A stretch of DNA of 64,000 bases from Eremomyces bilateralis CBS 781.70 (lineage: Eukaryota; Ascomycota; Dothideomycetes; Eremomycetales; Eremomycetaceae): the NCBI RefSeq assembly GCF_010015585.1, contig NW_022985081.1, forward strand, positions 233,995 through 297,994, in the 5' to 3' direction. The translations under genes were made by a program, and so were the position numbers. A model generated the notes under the pieces. The model saw only the letters and a list, made by a program, of their open reading frames with translations, ran no database searches and was not told the DNA's origin. Below, in pieces: positions 24,601-35,855 of the stretch (within the stretch, counting starts at the first letter, position 1; every line of letters begins with the position of its first letter).

Positions 24601-26905
24601 CTCGGCCACAACTTCCAGTGTTGAACTCGCTATGCACACGTCCATCGAGTCATTTCATTCCGGACGATAGACACCTGGTGTCTATCGACGATGCGACCCA
24701 GCCATCTGGGCAACGAGCCATTATAGCGCTCCTTTCCTTCACGTCACTTCATCGCACATTACATTCCACGATTCAAGTCTATCATTCCGTCCTCAGTATC
24801 ACCCTCATCAGGTCACCTCTCTTCATTCAACGTCTTCTCATCCAGTAATGGCCTGAATCGCTAGCTAGGTACTACTTGGTTTCTCTACACAGTACCATCC
24901 CAATCCGCGCCGTCGCCCCCAACATCACGCCATCCCTCGACGGCTGTACATCCGTCGCACGGTAGATGTATGCGGAACTTCGTGTAACTCCTCAGTGTCG
25001 CACTTAAGAGCACCATCGATCTGAACGCGGTTGCGTATCGCACAACGCGAGTCAAGTAGGGAGCAGCGGCCGATGCCGGAGGAGGGGATTGACAGGTCGC
25101 GATTCGGGATGTCTGTGTATGGATATTGAACCGGATCTTTTCTTCAACGCATTGCCTTACAGTTTCCTTCTAGCAATTACCCCCCAATGCAGTCGGTTTC
25201 TGAGTCTCGCGATCTTGTACCTGATCCCTCGCAAAGCATAATCCTCCTAGATTTCAACGGTGATTATGAAAGATCTCAAAGTTCAGTGTCATCCGATCAC
25301 GGCACCATCAGTCCTTCATTTCGCGTCTTTGCATACAATCGTTCTGTCGAATTTTGTTGCTGCCTTTAAACGTCGTACGACTGTGGACTTACCTGGGGTT
25401 TTGCCACCCAGGGTGTCTCAAAAGTTCCAACGCCATTTGTCTTCGGGTACGCGATTTCTTTTACCAGAACGACCAGTTCTACAAGGAATCAATCTCGATA
25501 TGCGCCTACTAGCTCGCTTATTATGAGACATGAAGCGACACTGCGGGCAAGGTATCGTCCTTGACCCGGTTGTTAAATAAACGGGATAATAAGCTTCTGC
25601 ATCTTCTGAATGTAGTAGGAGTGAAAGACGCTAAGTGTGCATGAACGTCTGGTCCAATTCGTATTGGGTCATGTGTTTGGCTGCCTTAAAACCATCGCAT
25701 TGGATACAAGTGTGGGTGATAAAAGATGCGTCTGGTATTAGTTGTCTGACCACAGATTCCGCCGCTATTAAGCTCGAAGACCAGATCATGAACGAGAGGA
25801 AATGACATTGTCAAACTCCAATGAGGATGTGCAAAGAGGGATAGACAAAAAAGATCGAGAATTGCGGGCAAAGGGGACGCAGATCCTCATCATACCCAAC
25901 GGCCAACACTGAATATCAGTGGCACCCAATCGGATGAAATGCAAGAGGCGTATATCATATCTGAAGTTTCTTTGCTTTTGCTATCAACTCTCAGTCCTTA
26001 AAATAGTTGTGCATTCCTCCGGTTTCTTTAGCAAACCCATATTTCGGGATGTCTTGTTGGTTTCAGCCGAGTCTCGAATCTACAAATGGGATGTTATGTT
26101 AACCCTCCATGACAACTCCAGAAGCCTAGTATGATCAGATGGCTTCTACTTTGCCCTCTGTGGCGCATCACCTATTCATATATATCTCCCCACCGGTTCA
26201 CGTTCATAAGGCCACAGCCTTATCCTTCCGTTGCCTTTTTGCTGGCCCTAATTTGCGGCGGGGTGCTACCCGATTGGATATTCAACATGCTCCTCGAGAT
26301 GATGGGACTACACCGCTGCATTGGTTGCCGCTATGGTGCCGAAAAACATTTGCGGACGTCCGCGAATGGGCCCGTTCCGTCCCATGCGGCCTCAGTCGAC
26401 GTCCTAGTATTCTAATGCCGACGCGTAAGTCCCTAGGAATTTGATTACTTGCGTGCTCAGAGGAAGAACCGACGGCTCCCACCCTCTAAAGAGGGATCCA
26501 GCAGAGTCCAATTGGATGGTTAAGTAGCAGGATGAATCTTGCTTTTGTCCCCCTGTCTAGAGCCGCCAAACACTATACTATTTCTAAGCCATTGCGTTGG
26601 CTATAGTAACTATGTCCTCGGAATTAGTCCCTATTCTACCTAAACAATGGAGAAGGGCGGGGTGGTTATGCTGAGGATAATTATTACGACCTGCAATCGA
26701 TCTCCAGCTCCTATTCTCAGTCGAATCTGACCGAGCGAGACTAGAGGCTTTCGCGGAGGGGTCGATGCACCTCCACAACGGAATGAGCCCTAGAGCAACC
26801 GTCGAGAGATCTCATGCCAGGATGTCGTCGTACGTCGGACCAGTCGAATGCCCCGTCGGTCCTAAGCCTAAAGGAGGGTTTGGAAAAGCCATAGGAGAGC
26901 TGGTG

Positions 26906-28320
26906 ATGTCCAAAAACCAATATCAATACTCCGACATCCAGGAGATGTAAATCCGACTGTTGGCTTTGGACAAGTCAGCAGACAAGATGTCACGGATAGA
27001 GTGCTCGCTGCAGGTCGTTAATCGTGCCGAACTCGACCAATACGAATACAAAGCTTTGTCTTGTGCTTGGGGTGATGATGACCCATTCGGACAAAACAAA
27101 TGTCGAGTATCCGCCGCGGGGAAATCTATGAAACCTCCAGTCGCAGATTATGAGAAGGATGTCTCAGATGTCTACATCGAGTTTGTCAAGCACTGTGTCG
27201 ACAAGACAGGGAGGTTGGACACCATCTGCCGCCATTGGCCCCTTCCGATTAAGAAGCCTCGGTCCCGAGGGGTGTCCAAGAAGGGACATAGAGTCAGAGA
27301 ACCAGTTGCAGTATACGAGCCGATGCCATCGTGGATCGGAATGCTTAAAGATTCGGCATATGGGTCCCCTGGGAAATATACCGGCAGACGCAATGGTGAT
27401 AGCCTCGTCGGACGACCATTCAAGCGCGTGTACACTGCTAGCAAAGGACATGATGCTGACTGCTTCTTTGAAGAGACGCAAATGCTGGAAGACCAATTGA
27501 CTGTGCAATTGAATGGGACTGAAACCAACAGAACAACTTCAAAGTCACCGCAGGATACTGGAGAAGTCAACAGTAATGTGAGCAGATTCCGATGACGATC
27601 AACGCCGCCAATACCACAAGTCAAGTTCCAAGATAGAACAGACACACTCCCTACCATACCGTCCACTCAGAGTGCTTTACTCATTTTCAATGGCATTTTA
27701 GTAGCTTGGGGAATAGAGCTCGGGCGGATCATCCTTATCTCTCCTCGCGTTTCGGATGGCACCATTCAGCGAGAATGCCTTCATCTTGCCGGGCTCGAAA
27801 GCGACGAAGATAACATGGGCCATGAGACGTTCTACGAGGGTCCTGTTCCCGTCCCCGAACGACTATGGAGGACTTTAGTGGCCGATCGAGACCCCAACGG
27901 GGACAATCCAAGCCGATTGTACCGACGTGTATGCGATGCAGTTCTGCATCAGCGAGGCCTAACGACGATGTCAATACCACAAGTATCATGAGGGCGACAG
28001 AAACCCTGGACATGGTTCTGGAATATCTGAGGCGAGTGGAGTCGGTGATTTGGAACCGCAAGTTCTTCGCTTGCAATACCGAGGACAACGACGACCGCAA
28101 CCATCTGTACGGGTTCGGATCGGAGAAGATGGAGATAGGAGACAGAGTCTGCATTCTTTTCGGCTGCTCGGTACCGGTCGTTGTGAGGGATTCGAAAGAT
28201 CGGGAATTCTTCACGCCTGTCGGCGAAGGCTACGTCCATGGGAAGATGGATGGCGAAGCGCTGGCCTCGATGGATGACAACGAGCTAAACAAGAGAGAAA
28301 AGTCTTTGAGGATTCAATGA
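26906..28320 (+). pseudogene. Broken HET-domain (heterokaryon incompatibility) gene
   Basis: HET-domain proteins act in fungal non-self recognition. The relic preserves nearly the whole family layout: an N-terminal QYQYSDIQE, the HET core signature YKALSCAWGDDDP (~27045), a segment with NGDSLVGRPF and YTAS (~27400), the mid-protein ERLWRTLVADRD (~27857), and the C-terminal pattern WNRKFF...GDRVCILFGCSVPV...GYVHGKMDGEAL (~28045-28265). These blocks do not share one uninterrupted frame; I count about three breaks, and introns do not explain all of them. It sits alone in the gene-poor region. Decay looks moderately recent because the motifs are still easy to read. Confidence 0.8.
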
Positions 28321-29380
28321 AAATGTGCGTCAGGTGAATCGGGCATCCACGTTGTCATATCTGATCAGAGGCTATAGCTTAAGAATGCGAGCCTTGTTGC
28401 CGAACTGTCGGGCCAAACTATGTCACGCCTATCTGTATTCTAAATATAGGGTTGCTTGTTATCAAAGAGTTGAACTCGTTTGAACATGTATGATACGAAC
28501 TATTACCATTTTACTAGATGATATACATTTGTAGATGATTTATAAATACGAAAAGAATACGATACGGTCCCTATTGGGAGTTTGGTGCGATACAACCCAT
28601 CCATCAGCAGTTGGCAGATATAAGAGATAAATTCGTTTGATTAAAATGCATCCCGAGTGAAATAAATTGGATGACTGGAAAGGGGATCGGTAGGCCGTAG
28701 GCGTCGAATACCTTAGATTATTACCTAGGTTCGCTTATATCCTTTCTAAAGATATAGAAATACTCTTCTATTCCCTTTAGTTGAATAAGTCGATACAATT
28801 ACCTTATTCCGTCGTCTAGAGGACATCAAAGGTAGAGGATTATCAAGTTCTTCCCCCCAAGATGGCGTCTAAGTTCAAGAAGCATGAATGAAATAGCTTG
28901 ATATGAAAAACAGTCTAGATCAACAATGGAGATCTGCTCACCTATCAAGTTGGTCCTTTGCCAGTCAAGCACAGCATTATCCTACTCATTTCTACGGTCA
29001 CCAGTGCACATATTGCCAAAACGGGCGTTGAATAAACCAGCCATCCCTCAATGGAAGGCCGAGCCTTCATATTCCATATCATGCCATACCGTACATATGT
29101 AGACAGCGCAGCGAACCCACTCGAAGAAAAAAATGGAGTGAAACCCATCATTCAATCGCTCGAAGGCAAAAGCTAAAAGCACTCATTGCTAGACGCCGCT
29201 CATAAGCGGAAGTTTTCGAAAGGGAACATACGCCTCGTTGGAATTCATTAACCATCCGTACCTCCGTCCATGGAGGCAGCCATTGGTCATGTCTCCAGCC
29301 ATGAGGCTGCATTATCACCTCGTTCAACCCATCCCCGTAAAACGCCGTCGGCTTTCCTGCCATCGTTGCGAAAATGCAGA
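28321..29380. other. AT-rich spacer with small inverted repeats
   Basis: This stretch is visibly richer in A and T than its neighbours, especially 28430-28830. It contains a 7-bp inverted repeat (gaataag at 28783-28789, cttattc at 28803-28809). No gene is seen. The composition would fit decayed repeat DNA, but no element family is recognisable. Confidence 0.45.
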
Positions 29381-31416
29381 TTATGAGGTAGTGCCAGCAT
29401 CAGCACCGCCGCGACCCCCCGGCGCACTCATGCCTCTTCCTCTTCCAAATCCTCGCCCACGTCCCCGGCCGCGACCACGACCTCGGAACCCTCCGCGCGA
29501 ATCAACGCTGCCCTGTCCAAACGTCTCCATATTCCGTCGGCGTTCTTCAGTCCGCATATCTCGGACGTCTTTCCTCTCCTCGCGGTCTCGCCGGTCCGAA
29601 CTCAAGTTGTCGAAGAAGCTTGAGCCCTTGTCATAAGCAGGCGCCGGGGGAGGAATCGTAACGTCATCAGACTTCGTTTCGCCCTCTGTTCCGTTCGTCG
29701 ACTTCGACTCGCCGTTCTCAATGGTAGAGTTCGCATTAATAGGACTCTCACCAAGGGGTGACCCTGTAGCAATGGCCTCTTTGGCCAAGTCGAGCTTGCT
29801 GAATTTCTTGTTTGCGCTTTCAAAATCAAAGTCGGGAGTGGTCTCAATCTTTGGACCTGGTACATGATGGCCGCTCGGACCACTGCCGCGTCGAGCACCG
29901 CGTCCACGGGCCGGGAATGTTGATGGTCCAGTAGAACCTGTGACTTGTGATCTTGGATCGCCAGCGGCTTGAGCAAGGATTTTTTGACCCGGCGCAGCGG
30001 GAAGCTTGGCCATGGCGGCGGCAACGGCCGCTGTAGCTGCAGCGGTTGCGTTCTGGTATTGTTGCGTCGCTGTAGCAACTGCTTGGCTAGGTTGGGTGGC
30101 GGGTTTCGTAGACTGTGTGACAGCAGCCGGAGGTTTGGCGACCGCACTAGGTATTGGGACCGCGGGAACTATGCGGTTACCTTTCGGCCCCGTGGGGATT
30201 GTCTTTGTCGGGGCGGATGGTTGAGCAGGAGCTTGAGCCGTAGGTGCCTGAGAGGGAGCCAGTGCAGATGTAACATCAGGCTTTGACTCAATAGGCGGCG
30301 CAGGTGCTTTGTTCGGCGGCGCTTGTGAAGGAGTAGGCTGGGTAGGAGTACCTCGTCCCTGCGGTTTTCTAGTTGCAGCAGGCCTTGGTTCTGATGGCTT
30401 CGATGGGGCATTCAATTCGGCCGGCTTTGTTTGTGCCTGCGTTGCCGGGCCCGCAGTAGCTTGCCTAGACGACGGTCCTTGATCTGGTTTCTGGCCCTGC
30501 AAATCTTGCTGAGCCTGCTGCTGTTGAGCTGGAGCCCCGGGAGGTAGTTGCGAGGGCTGGTTCGGGAAAGGTCCCGGTGGAAAACCTTGTCCTGGAGGGG
30601 GATACCAACCAGGAGGTGGAACTCCAGGCGGGGGGGCTCCATACGGCATGCCTGGATATCCAGGGAAGCCACCAGGACCACCAGGACCGCCCTGGAACCC
30701 ATCAAAGGGGGAGCGATTGCCGGGAAACGGAGGATATCCATAAGGATTCGGAAATGGAGGCGGAGAGTTGAAATTGTTAGGCGGGGCTTGTTGGTTCGAT
30801 GGCGGCCCAGGTTGCTGTCCCTGGAGTTGTGATGGACGGGCGGACTTGACAAGTCAGTACAATTCATCCTTGATAGTGGATTACAGGAAAGACAAGGTAT
30901 GTTGCTGTTTCAGAAGGAAGGCAACGGTTCTTTCAACATGTGTGATTCAGTCGAAATAAAAATCCGTATTTTCATCATAGTGCATTGAAGGTGCTTGGGA
31001 GACGGGCTGACTTACTCCGAGGATAGCAGGGTCGTTGGGCACCTGGGGTGGCGGCGGCTGAGGTTCTTTAGGCGCGTCTTCAATTGACAACTCCTTCACA
31101 TCACTGCCGCGGAATACGATGTACTCGTATATGGCCTCCATTGGAGGCACCTCGTCGACTCCATTCCGCCGCCCTTCGGTGCCAAATGATCTGACATTCT
31201 CTAGGGCGACGGTATGTTTGTCTGAGTTGATCTCATGAAGCGTCCCTCGATAGCTAGGTCGAACCGTGAGCTAGGTACACTCATATCCGGTAGCATACTG
31301 ACCGTATATCGCTCTTCGATATCAGCGAGATCACCGATCTGTGCAATTGAACCGTTAGCGTTTGTATTGAGCTTTTCAGCTGTCGCGAGGTCCACATACC
31401 CGATGAATTCTGACAT
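29381..31416 (-). CDS. SCD6: LSM14/Scd6-family mRNA repression protein
   Basis: Scd6/Sum2/RAP55 proteins bind eIF4G and decapping factors and move mRNA into P-bodies and stress granules. Exons: 31416-31400 (17 nt), 31338-31303 (36 nt), 31253-31016, 30844-29381, giving 584 aa. The spliced N-terminus forms the LSm14 domain: MSEFIGSVISLISKSDI, a TLHEIN motif, then VRSFGTEGRR and IYEYIVFRGSDVKEL (to ~residue 85). After a long Pro/Gln/Ala-rich linker come the FDF box (DFDFESANKKFSKLDLAKEA, ~435-454), the FFD motif (YDKGSSFFDNLSSD, ~501-514), a TFG motif (~538) and a C-terminal RG-rich tail (~548-568), in the family order. The third intron (171 nt) is the longest of the gene. It is divergently paired with the Pex39-like gene. 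Confidence 0.94.
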
Positions 31417-31664
31417 CTTGGCACCTTGGGTAGGTGCAGGATGTGAATGTTTTGATGAGAGGAGTATGGAAGAAAAAGGGATGAGGTGTCGGAAGAAGGA
31501 TTGAGATGTGAGAGAACAGTAAAGAGAGAGGAGGAAGGGTGGATGTTTGTGGGAGGGAGATGGGAGATGGGAGATGTGGTTTGGAGGAATTAAGAGGATG
31601 AAGAGACTTTGCAGCTGCGCACAAGAAGAAATGATTCGGCGAAGTTGGAACGAAGCTTCCAGAT

Positions 31665-31690
31665 CACGTGAGCATTCCATCCTGCACGTG
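31665..31690. promoter_or_regulatory. CACGTG pair in a divergent promoter
   Basis: Two CACGTG boxes (31665-31670, in ATCACGTG; and 31685-31690) lie 14 bp apart in the 438-bp region between the divergent SCD6 and Pex39-like start codons. They are candidate bHLH (Cbf1-type) sites shared by both genes. Confidence 0.4.
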
Positions 31691-31854
31691 CAGCTCCCTG
31701 CCTCCCATCCCTTCCAATTCTCCAACACACGGCCACAAAGGTGGTTGAATCTTGATACGTGTACAGAATAGGATGCGAGTACTTAGCATTGGGGGTGAAC
31801 CTGTATCCCTCTTTTGAGCTTATCCACCTTGGCATTTCTTGATTTATGTGAATC

Positions 31855-32437
31855 ATGACGACCGAATCCTCAAGTGCAAATAGTCCTTCAGAAGTCAAGT
31901 TGTATGAAACCATCGAGAACTACGATTGGGGTTCGGATCCGGAATTCAGTGGTGGTTTGCAATCCATACTTCAATCAGCCCAGTCTCCAGACCATGCCAC
32001 GGATCTTGAATCGCGGGCTAAGTGTTTCTATCTCTCAAGGTGCTTAAACCGTGTCCATACGCCAAGACGGTTGCTGAGTCGGATATAGGAAGCATGGCGT
32101 CAGGATAGACGTCAATGGATACAAAGCTTGGAAGAAGCAACAGAAAGGAACTACAGCACAAGAGAATGGGATTGAATTAGGGAATGGTACGGAATCGGCC
32201 AAGGAATCTTCTGCACCTCCCGCGGAGACGCAGAACAATGACTCTGGGGCACAAGACGACTCTACTCCTGCTGGAGATGCCCCATATCCAACCTCATTCT
32301 CCGACATCGTGGAGTTGATCACGTCGGGGAAGCCAATACCGGGTATCAAGGATATTCCGGATACAATTCTCGAAGGCCAGGGCACGCAACCGTCGGCAAA
32401 CAGACGAAAGAAGCCATGGGAAAAGGATGTATCCTAG
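31855..32437 (+). CDS. PEX39: Pex39-like peroxisomal protein with KPWE motif
   Basis: Exon 1 is 31855-32039 and exon 2 is 32089-32437. The 49-nt intron starts GTGCTT and ends ATAG. The product is 177 aa. The N-terminal half (YDWGSDPEFSGGLQSILQSA) looks like a small helical domain, and the linker is acidic and Ser/Gly-rich. The C-terminal part reads PYPTSFSDIVELITSGKPIP and GIKDIPDTILEG, then a basic patch followed by KPWEKD five residues before the end. The first of these resembles a segment of fungal Pex14-related and YJR012C-type proteins. From memory, YJR012C was recently named Pex39 and uses a KPWE motif to help Pex7-dependent (PTS2) import, so cytosol/peroxisome docking is the expected location. 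The family assignment rests on motif recall, not alignment. Confidence 0.78.
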
Positions 32438-33443
32438 TTGGCACACCATTGGGAGCTGCGCTCTCACGTAGTTTACAACTACCCGGGATAAAGTGCCTAC
32501 AAAGTGTGTCTGCTGATGGATCGGGAGAGAGATGGTGTGTTCCTGCCTGCATCGGTCCGTAGGTTTTCCCTGTCGGACAGCTCTTGCAGTGAAGGACCTA
32601 TCGCCATCCTCGGAGGGTTTCCCCTTGAGATATTCGTAATTCGCGGCCTTCAAGCGCTCTTTGCGTCTATGCAGGGCTTTTCGAATCGACAAAGTCGCCC
32701 TCGCAAGCCATTCGCCTCTTAGCGTATTAATGAGATACTCACATGGAGATGTGCCACGGTGCATTACTTCGAATGGCGACGAGTTCTAAGAATGATATAT
32801 TGTCACCCAATTCTCTTTGGATGTCTCGTGCTCTCGTCCAAACGTGTCCGTATTTGGCCCACTATGTCAGATTGGACGAGGCCCAAGGCACTTCAAGTTA
32901 CAATAGGCACGGTCGTTGGGCAAGGATTTAAAGAATCTTCAGTCGAGTATCATATTGGGTACTATTAACATTCTTAGATCCGATGGAGATCGACAGACCA
33001 TATCAGATACTCCGTGCAATGATGGAGATCGGATGCATCTGGCGATGGCGTGTAGCTGAGTGAGTTGACAGGGATCCGAATTTTATTTCCTTTTTCGCTG
33101 ACCGACCCGGAACTTCACGATCTAATTTTTGGACTGCTAACTGGCCAATGTTTTCATGGACCAGTTCTACGCACAACCACATCGCAAATGGCCTCAGGCG
33201 TTTCATCGAGAATGGACGATAAGCATTCATACAGGCGGGCTGGGAATCCATAAGAGTCATCAAACATGATTGAGATACTATTACTTACCTCTTCACTCTT
33301 GATCAACCGCCACGGAGGGTCGACATTCGCCACATAGTTTTGTCCCTTGGTTTCTTCGCTTTTGATATATCTGTTCGACGAATCCATTCATTCCTCCTGA
33401 TTTTCATATTGTTCCTTACCGTCTATCGTTTGATAGTGCGAAG
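32438..33443. other. Intergenic region before the PABA synthase
   Basis: About 1 kb between two plus-strand genes. Open frames on the minus strand overlapping the Pex39-like gene are shadows. I see no independent gene; the region should contain the PABA synthase promoter. Confidence 0.5.
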
Positions 33444-35855
33444 ATGGCCGACTCCCCCAAACTTCTGTTCATTGACTCGTACGACTCATTCAGTCAGAAC
33501 ATCGTTGCTCTTCTTTCTGACTCGATACAAGCCGACATCGAGATCATTCAAAATGACGACGAGAGGTTTATTACGGAGCACGGAAGCATCAGGCATGACC
33601 ATTTCCGCATATTCCTTCAATCGTTCGACGCAATAGTCGCTGGACCGGGACCAGGAAATCCGACCAAATCGGCCGATGTTGGTCTAATCACCGCACTTTG
33701 GGATCTCCCACATCAGTCGCTACTCCCTGTACTCGGAATTTGTCTTGGGTTTCAATCGCTGGGGTTTCATTTTGGTGCCAACGTGCGCCGGCTTACGCAC
33801 CCTCGCCATGGAATCATCCAGAACGTCGCCCACACCAAAGAGGACATATTCAAGGGCGTCGAGAACGTCCAGGCAACCCAATATCATTCACTACACGTCG
33901 ATCTTGGATGTACCAATTCCACATGGATACCATTGGAGACATGTCCATCCTTACTCCCCCTAGCTTGGATCCTGGACGACGCCGAAAACGGAGCGATTTT
34001 GATGGCCCTGAAACACATGAAGAAGCCATTTTGGGGAGTTCAGTATCATCCCGAGTCGATCTGTACAAACCCAGAAGGTGGCAAGATCATTTCAAACTGG
34101 TGGTGGGAAGCTAAAGCTTGGAACGAGTCGAATAGAAGACGACGGATCGACTCTCCGATGTCGTTTTCACCTCTGGAGCAGCCTGCACCGGACATTCCGG
34201 ATGACCTGGGAGAAGGGAGTTTACTATTACCACTGTCTATTCCGGTCAATGGCAAACCTTCAACCTTCCATATCTCTTCGAGTGCATACTCGAAGAGTCT
34301 CGACCAGTGCGGTTGGACCGTACAAACAGCCTGCCAGGCGCTCGAGGCTTCCGACCGCGAGCTGATAGTGCTCGAATCCTCCAACACAAAGGTTCTGACC
34401 GGTAAATACTCCATCATTGGGCTAATCCTGGATGACACGATCCGCATCCATTACTTTGCAGCCTCCCACATGCTCCAGATTCGAGATGGCCAGGACCACA
34501 CCATCTTCGAATGTGTGGTCGACGATGCTTGGGCGTACTTCCGCGAATTCATGAAAAACATCCAGGTGTCCATTGTAGATGCCGGCGCTGTTCCTTTTAG
34601 TGGGGGGTTGATGGGGTTTATCTCGTATGAGGCGGGGTTAGATACGATTGGGATCACCCCTTCGAGTTCCCCTGATGGTCAGCCGCCCTCGGACATCGCT
34701 TTTGCGTTTGTGACGAGGAGCGTTGTGTTCGATCACACCCAGAAAAGAATTGTCGTGCAGAGCATTGGCGCGGAGGATGAAGACTGGGTGCGCAAGACTT
34801 CTGCTCTGCTCAGCAGTATGGATTCAGACACGGCTTCCCCTTCTTTTATGACCCCAGCCCCGACAGTTTCCGTGCAATACTCCCCCGACCCGAAAGAGTA
34901 TTGCGATAAGGTTAAAAGCTGCCAAGAAGAGATTCGGGCCGGCAATTCATACGAGCTGTGCCTGACAGATCGGCAGATCTTGGAGTTCGATGGCTCTTGT
35001 TCAAATGACAATCTGCCGTGGACTCTTTACAAGCAAGGGGCCTTCCACAACCCAGCGCCGTTCTCAGCATACATTCGTCTCGGACCCCTAGACAGAGGGT
35101 TCAACATCCTCAGTTTCAGCCCGGAGAAGTTCCTGTCTTGGAACAGGGAAGGGACATGCGAGATGCGGCCTATTAAGGGCACATTGAAGAAGACTACAAG
35201 CGACGGGCGAAGGTTGACATGCGCCGATGCCGAGGACTTTTTCCAGTCACCTAAGGAGCGAGCGGAGAATCTAATGATCGTCGATCTTATCCGTCATGAT
35301 CTACACGGCGCTCTCGGCGCTGGCAACGTGGAAGTGACTAAGCTCATGGGTGTTGAAGAGTACGAGACGGTCTACCAGCTCGTGTCAGTCATTGAAGGCA
35401 AATTCAAGCAGCGTACAATGATGGCTGAAGCTGTCTCGAGCTCTCCAACGGACACCCGACCGCTACTGGCCATTCCATCGAGGCGACTCCGCGAAGAAAG
35501 TCTCCAGCCTCGAACCCAACGTGCTGCGTCCGGCGTCGATGTGCTCGCCTGCTCACTCCCCCCCGGGTCCATGACTGGCGCACCCAAGAAGCGCTCCTGT
35601 GAACTTCTGCAGTCAATCGAAGGGAACCAGCCTCGCGGAATCTACTCCGGGGTGCTCGGATACATGGACGTTGGTGGTGGAGGGGCGTTCTCGGTCGTTA
35701 TTCGGAGTGCGTATCGCTGGGATGGTGATGCCGCAAGATGGCACATCGGAGCCGGAGGCGCGGTGACAACATTGAGCGGTCCCGAGGACGAGTACGCGGA
35801 AATGGTCGCGAAGAGGGAAGCAGCGTTGTTGATGTTCAAGGCGATCAAGCGGTGA
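33444..35855 (+). CDS. pabaA: Fused aminodeoxychorismate (PABA) synthase, PabA-PabB type
   Basis: Makes 4-amino-4-deoxychorismate from chorismate and glutamine, the committed step to p-aminobenzoate and folate. One uninterrupted 803-codon frame. Residues ~5-225 form a class I glutamine amidotransferase: oxyanion strand AGPGPGNPTKS, nucleophile Cys100 in GICLGFQS, and catalytic His/Glu in QYHPES (~200). The chorismate-binding half follows, with EIRAGNSYELCLTDRQ, PIKGT in its core and PPGSMTGAPKK near the C-terminus. The lysine in PIKGT is the mark of aminodeoxychorismate synthase; anthranilate synthases carry PIAGT. This identifies it as PabAB rather than TrpE/G. The end (EDEYAEMVAKREAALLMFKA) matches the family. 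Cytosolic. Confidence 0.96.
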   Translation: MADSPKLLFIDSYDSFSQNIVALLSDSIQADIEIIQNDDERFITEHGSIRHDHFRIFLQSFDAIVAGPGPGNPTKSADVGLITALWDLPHQSLLPVLGICLGFQSLGFHFGANVRRLTHPRHGIIQNVAHTKEDIFKGVENVQATQYHSLHVDLGCTNSTWIPLETCPSLLPLAWILDDAENGAILMALKHMKKPFWGVQYHPESICTNPEGGKIISNWWWEAKAWNESNRRRRIDSPMSFSPLEQPAPDIPDDLGEGSLLLPLSIPVNGKPSTFHISSSAYSKSLDQCGWTVQTACQALEASDRELIVLESSNTKVLTGKYSIIGLILDDTIRIHYFAASHMLQIRDGQDHTIFECVVDDAWAYFREFMKNIQVSIVDAGAVPFSGGLMGFISYEAGLDTIGITPSSSPDGQPPSDIAFAFVTRSVVFDHTQKRIVVQSIGAEDEDWVRKTSALLSSMDSDTASPSFMTPAPTVSVQYSPDPKEYCDKVKSCQEEIRAGNSYELCLTDRQILEFDGSCSNDNLPWTLYKQGAFHNPAPFSAYIRLGPLDRGFNILSFSPEKFLSWNREGTCEMRPIKGTLKKTTSDGRRLTCADAEDFFQSPKERAENLMIVDLIRHDLHGALGAGNVEVTKLMGVEEYETVYQLVSVIEGKFKQRTMMAEAVSSSPTDTRPLLAIPSRRLREESLQPRTQRAASGVDVLACSLPPGSMTGAPKKRSCELLQSIEGNQPRGIYSGVLGYMDVGGGGAFSVVIRSAYRWDGDAARWHIGAGGAVTTLSGPEDEYAEMVAKREAALLMFKAIKR

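Larger units (their letters stand above)
15918..26905. other. Gene-poor region (~11 kb)
   Basis: I found no gene with start, splice sites and recognisable family sequence on either strand. The longest open frames (for example 20087-20656) have random-looking composition, and their lengths are what chance would give in this much sequence. Two short tandem repeats (18495-18530 and 21577-21618) and one CACGTG box (22284-22289) are the only defined items besides the G-run tract. Non-coding RNAs or heavily decayed repeats could be hidden here. Confidence 0.45.

Noticed and set aside
28430-28830. AT-rich stretch as an LTR or MITE
   Set aside because: Only a 7-bp inverted repeat was found; no terminal repeats, target duplication or second copy in the window.
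33444-35855. Anthranilate synthase as alternative for the fused chorismate enzyme
   Set aside because: The PIKGT motif and the amidotransferase-first fusion order fit aminodeoxychorismate synthase rather than TrpE/TrpG.
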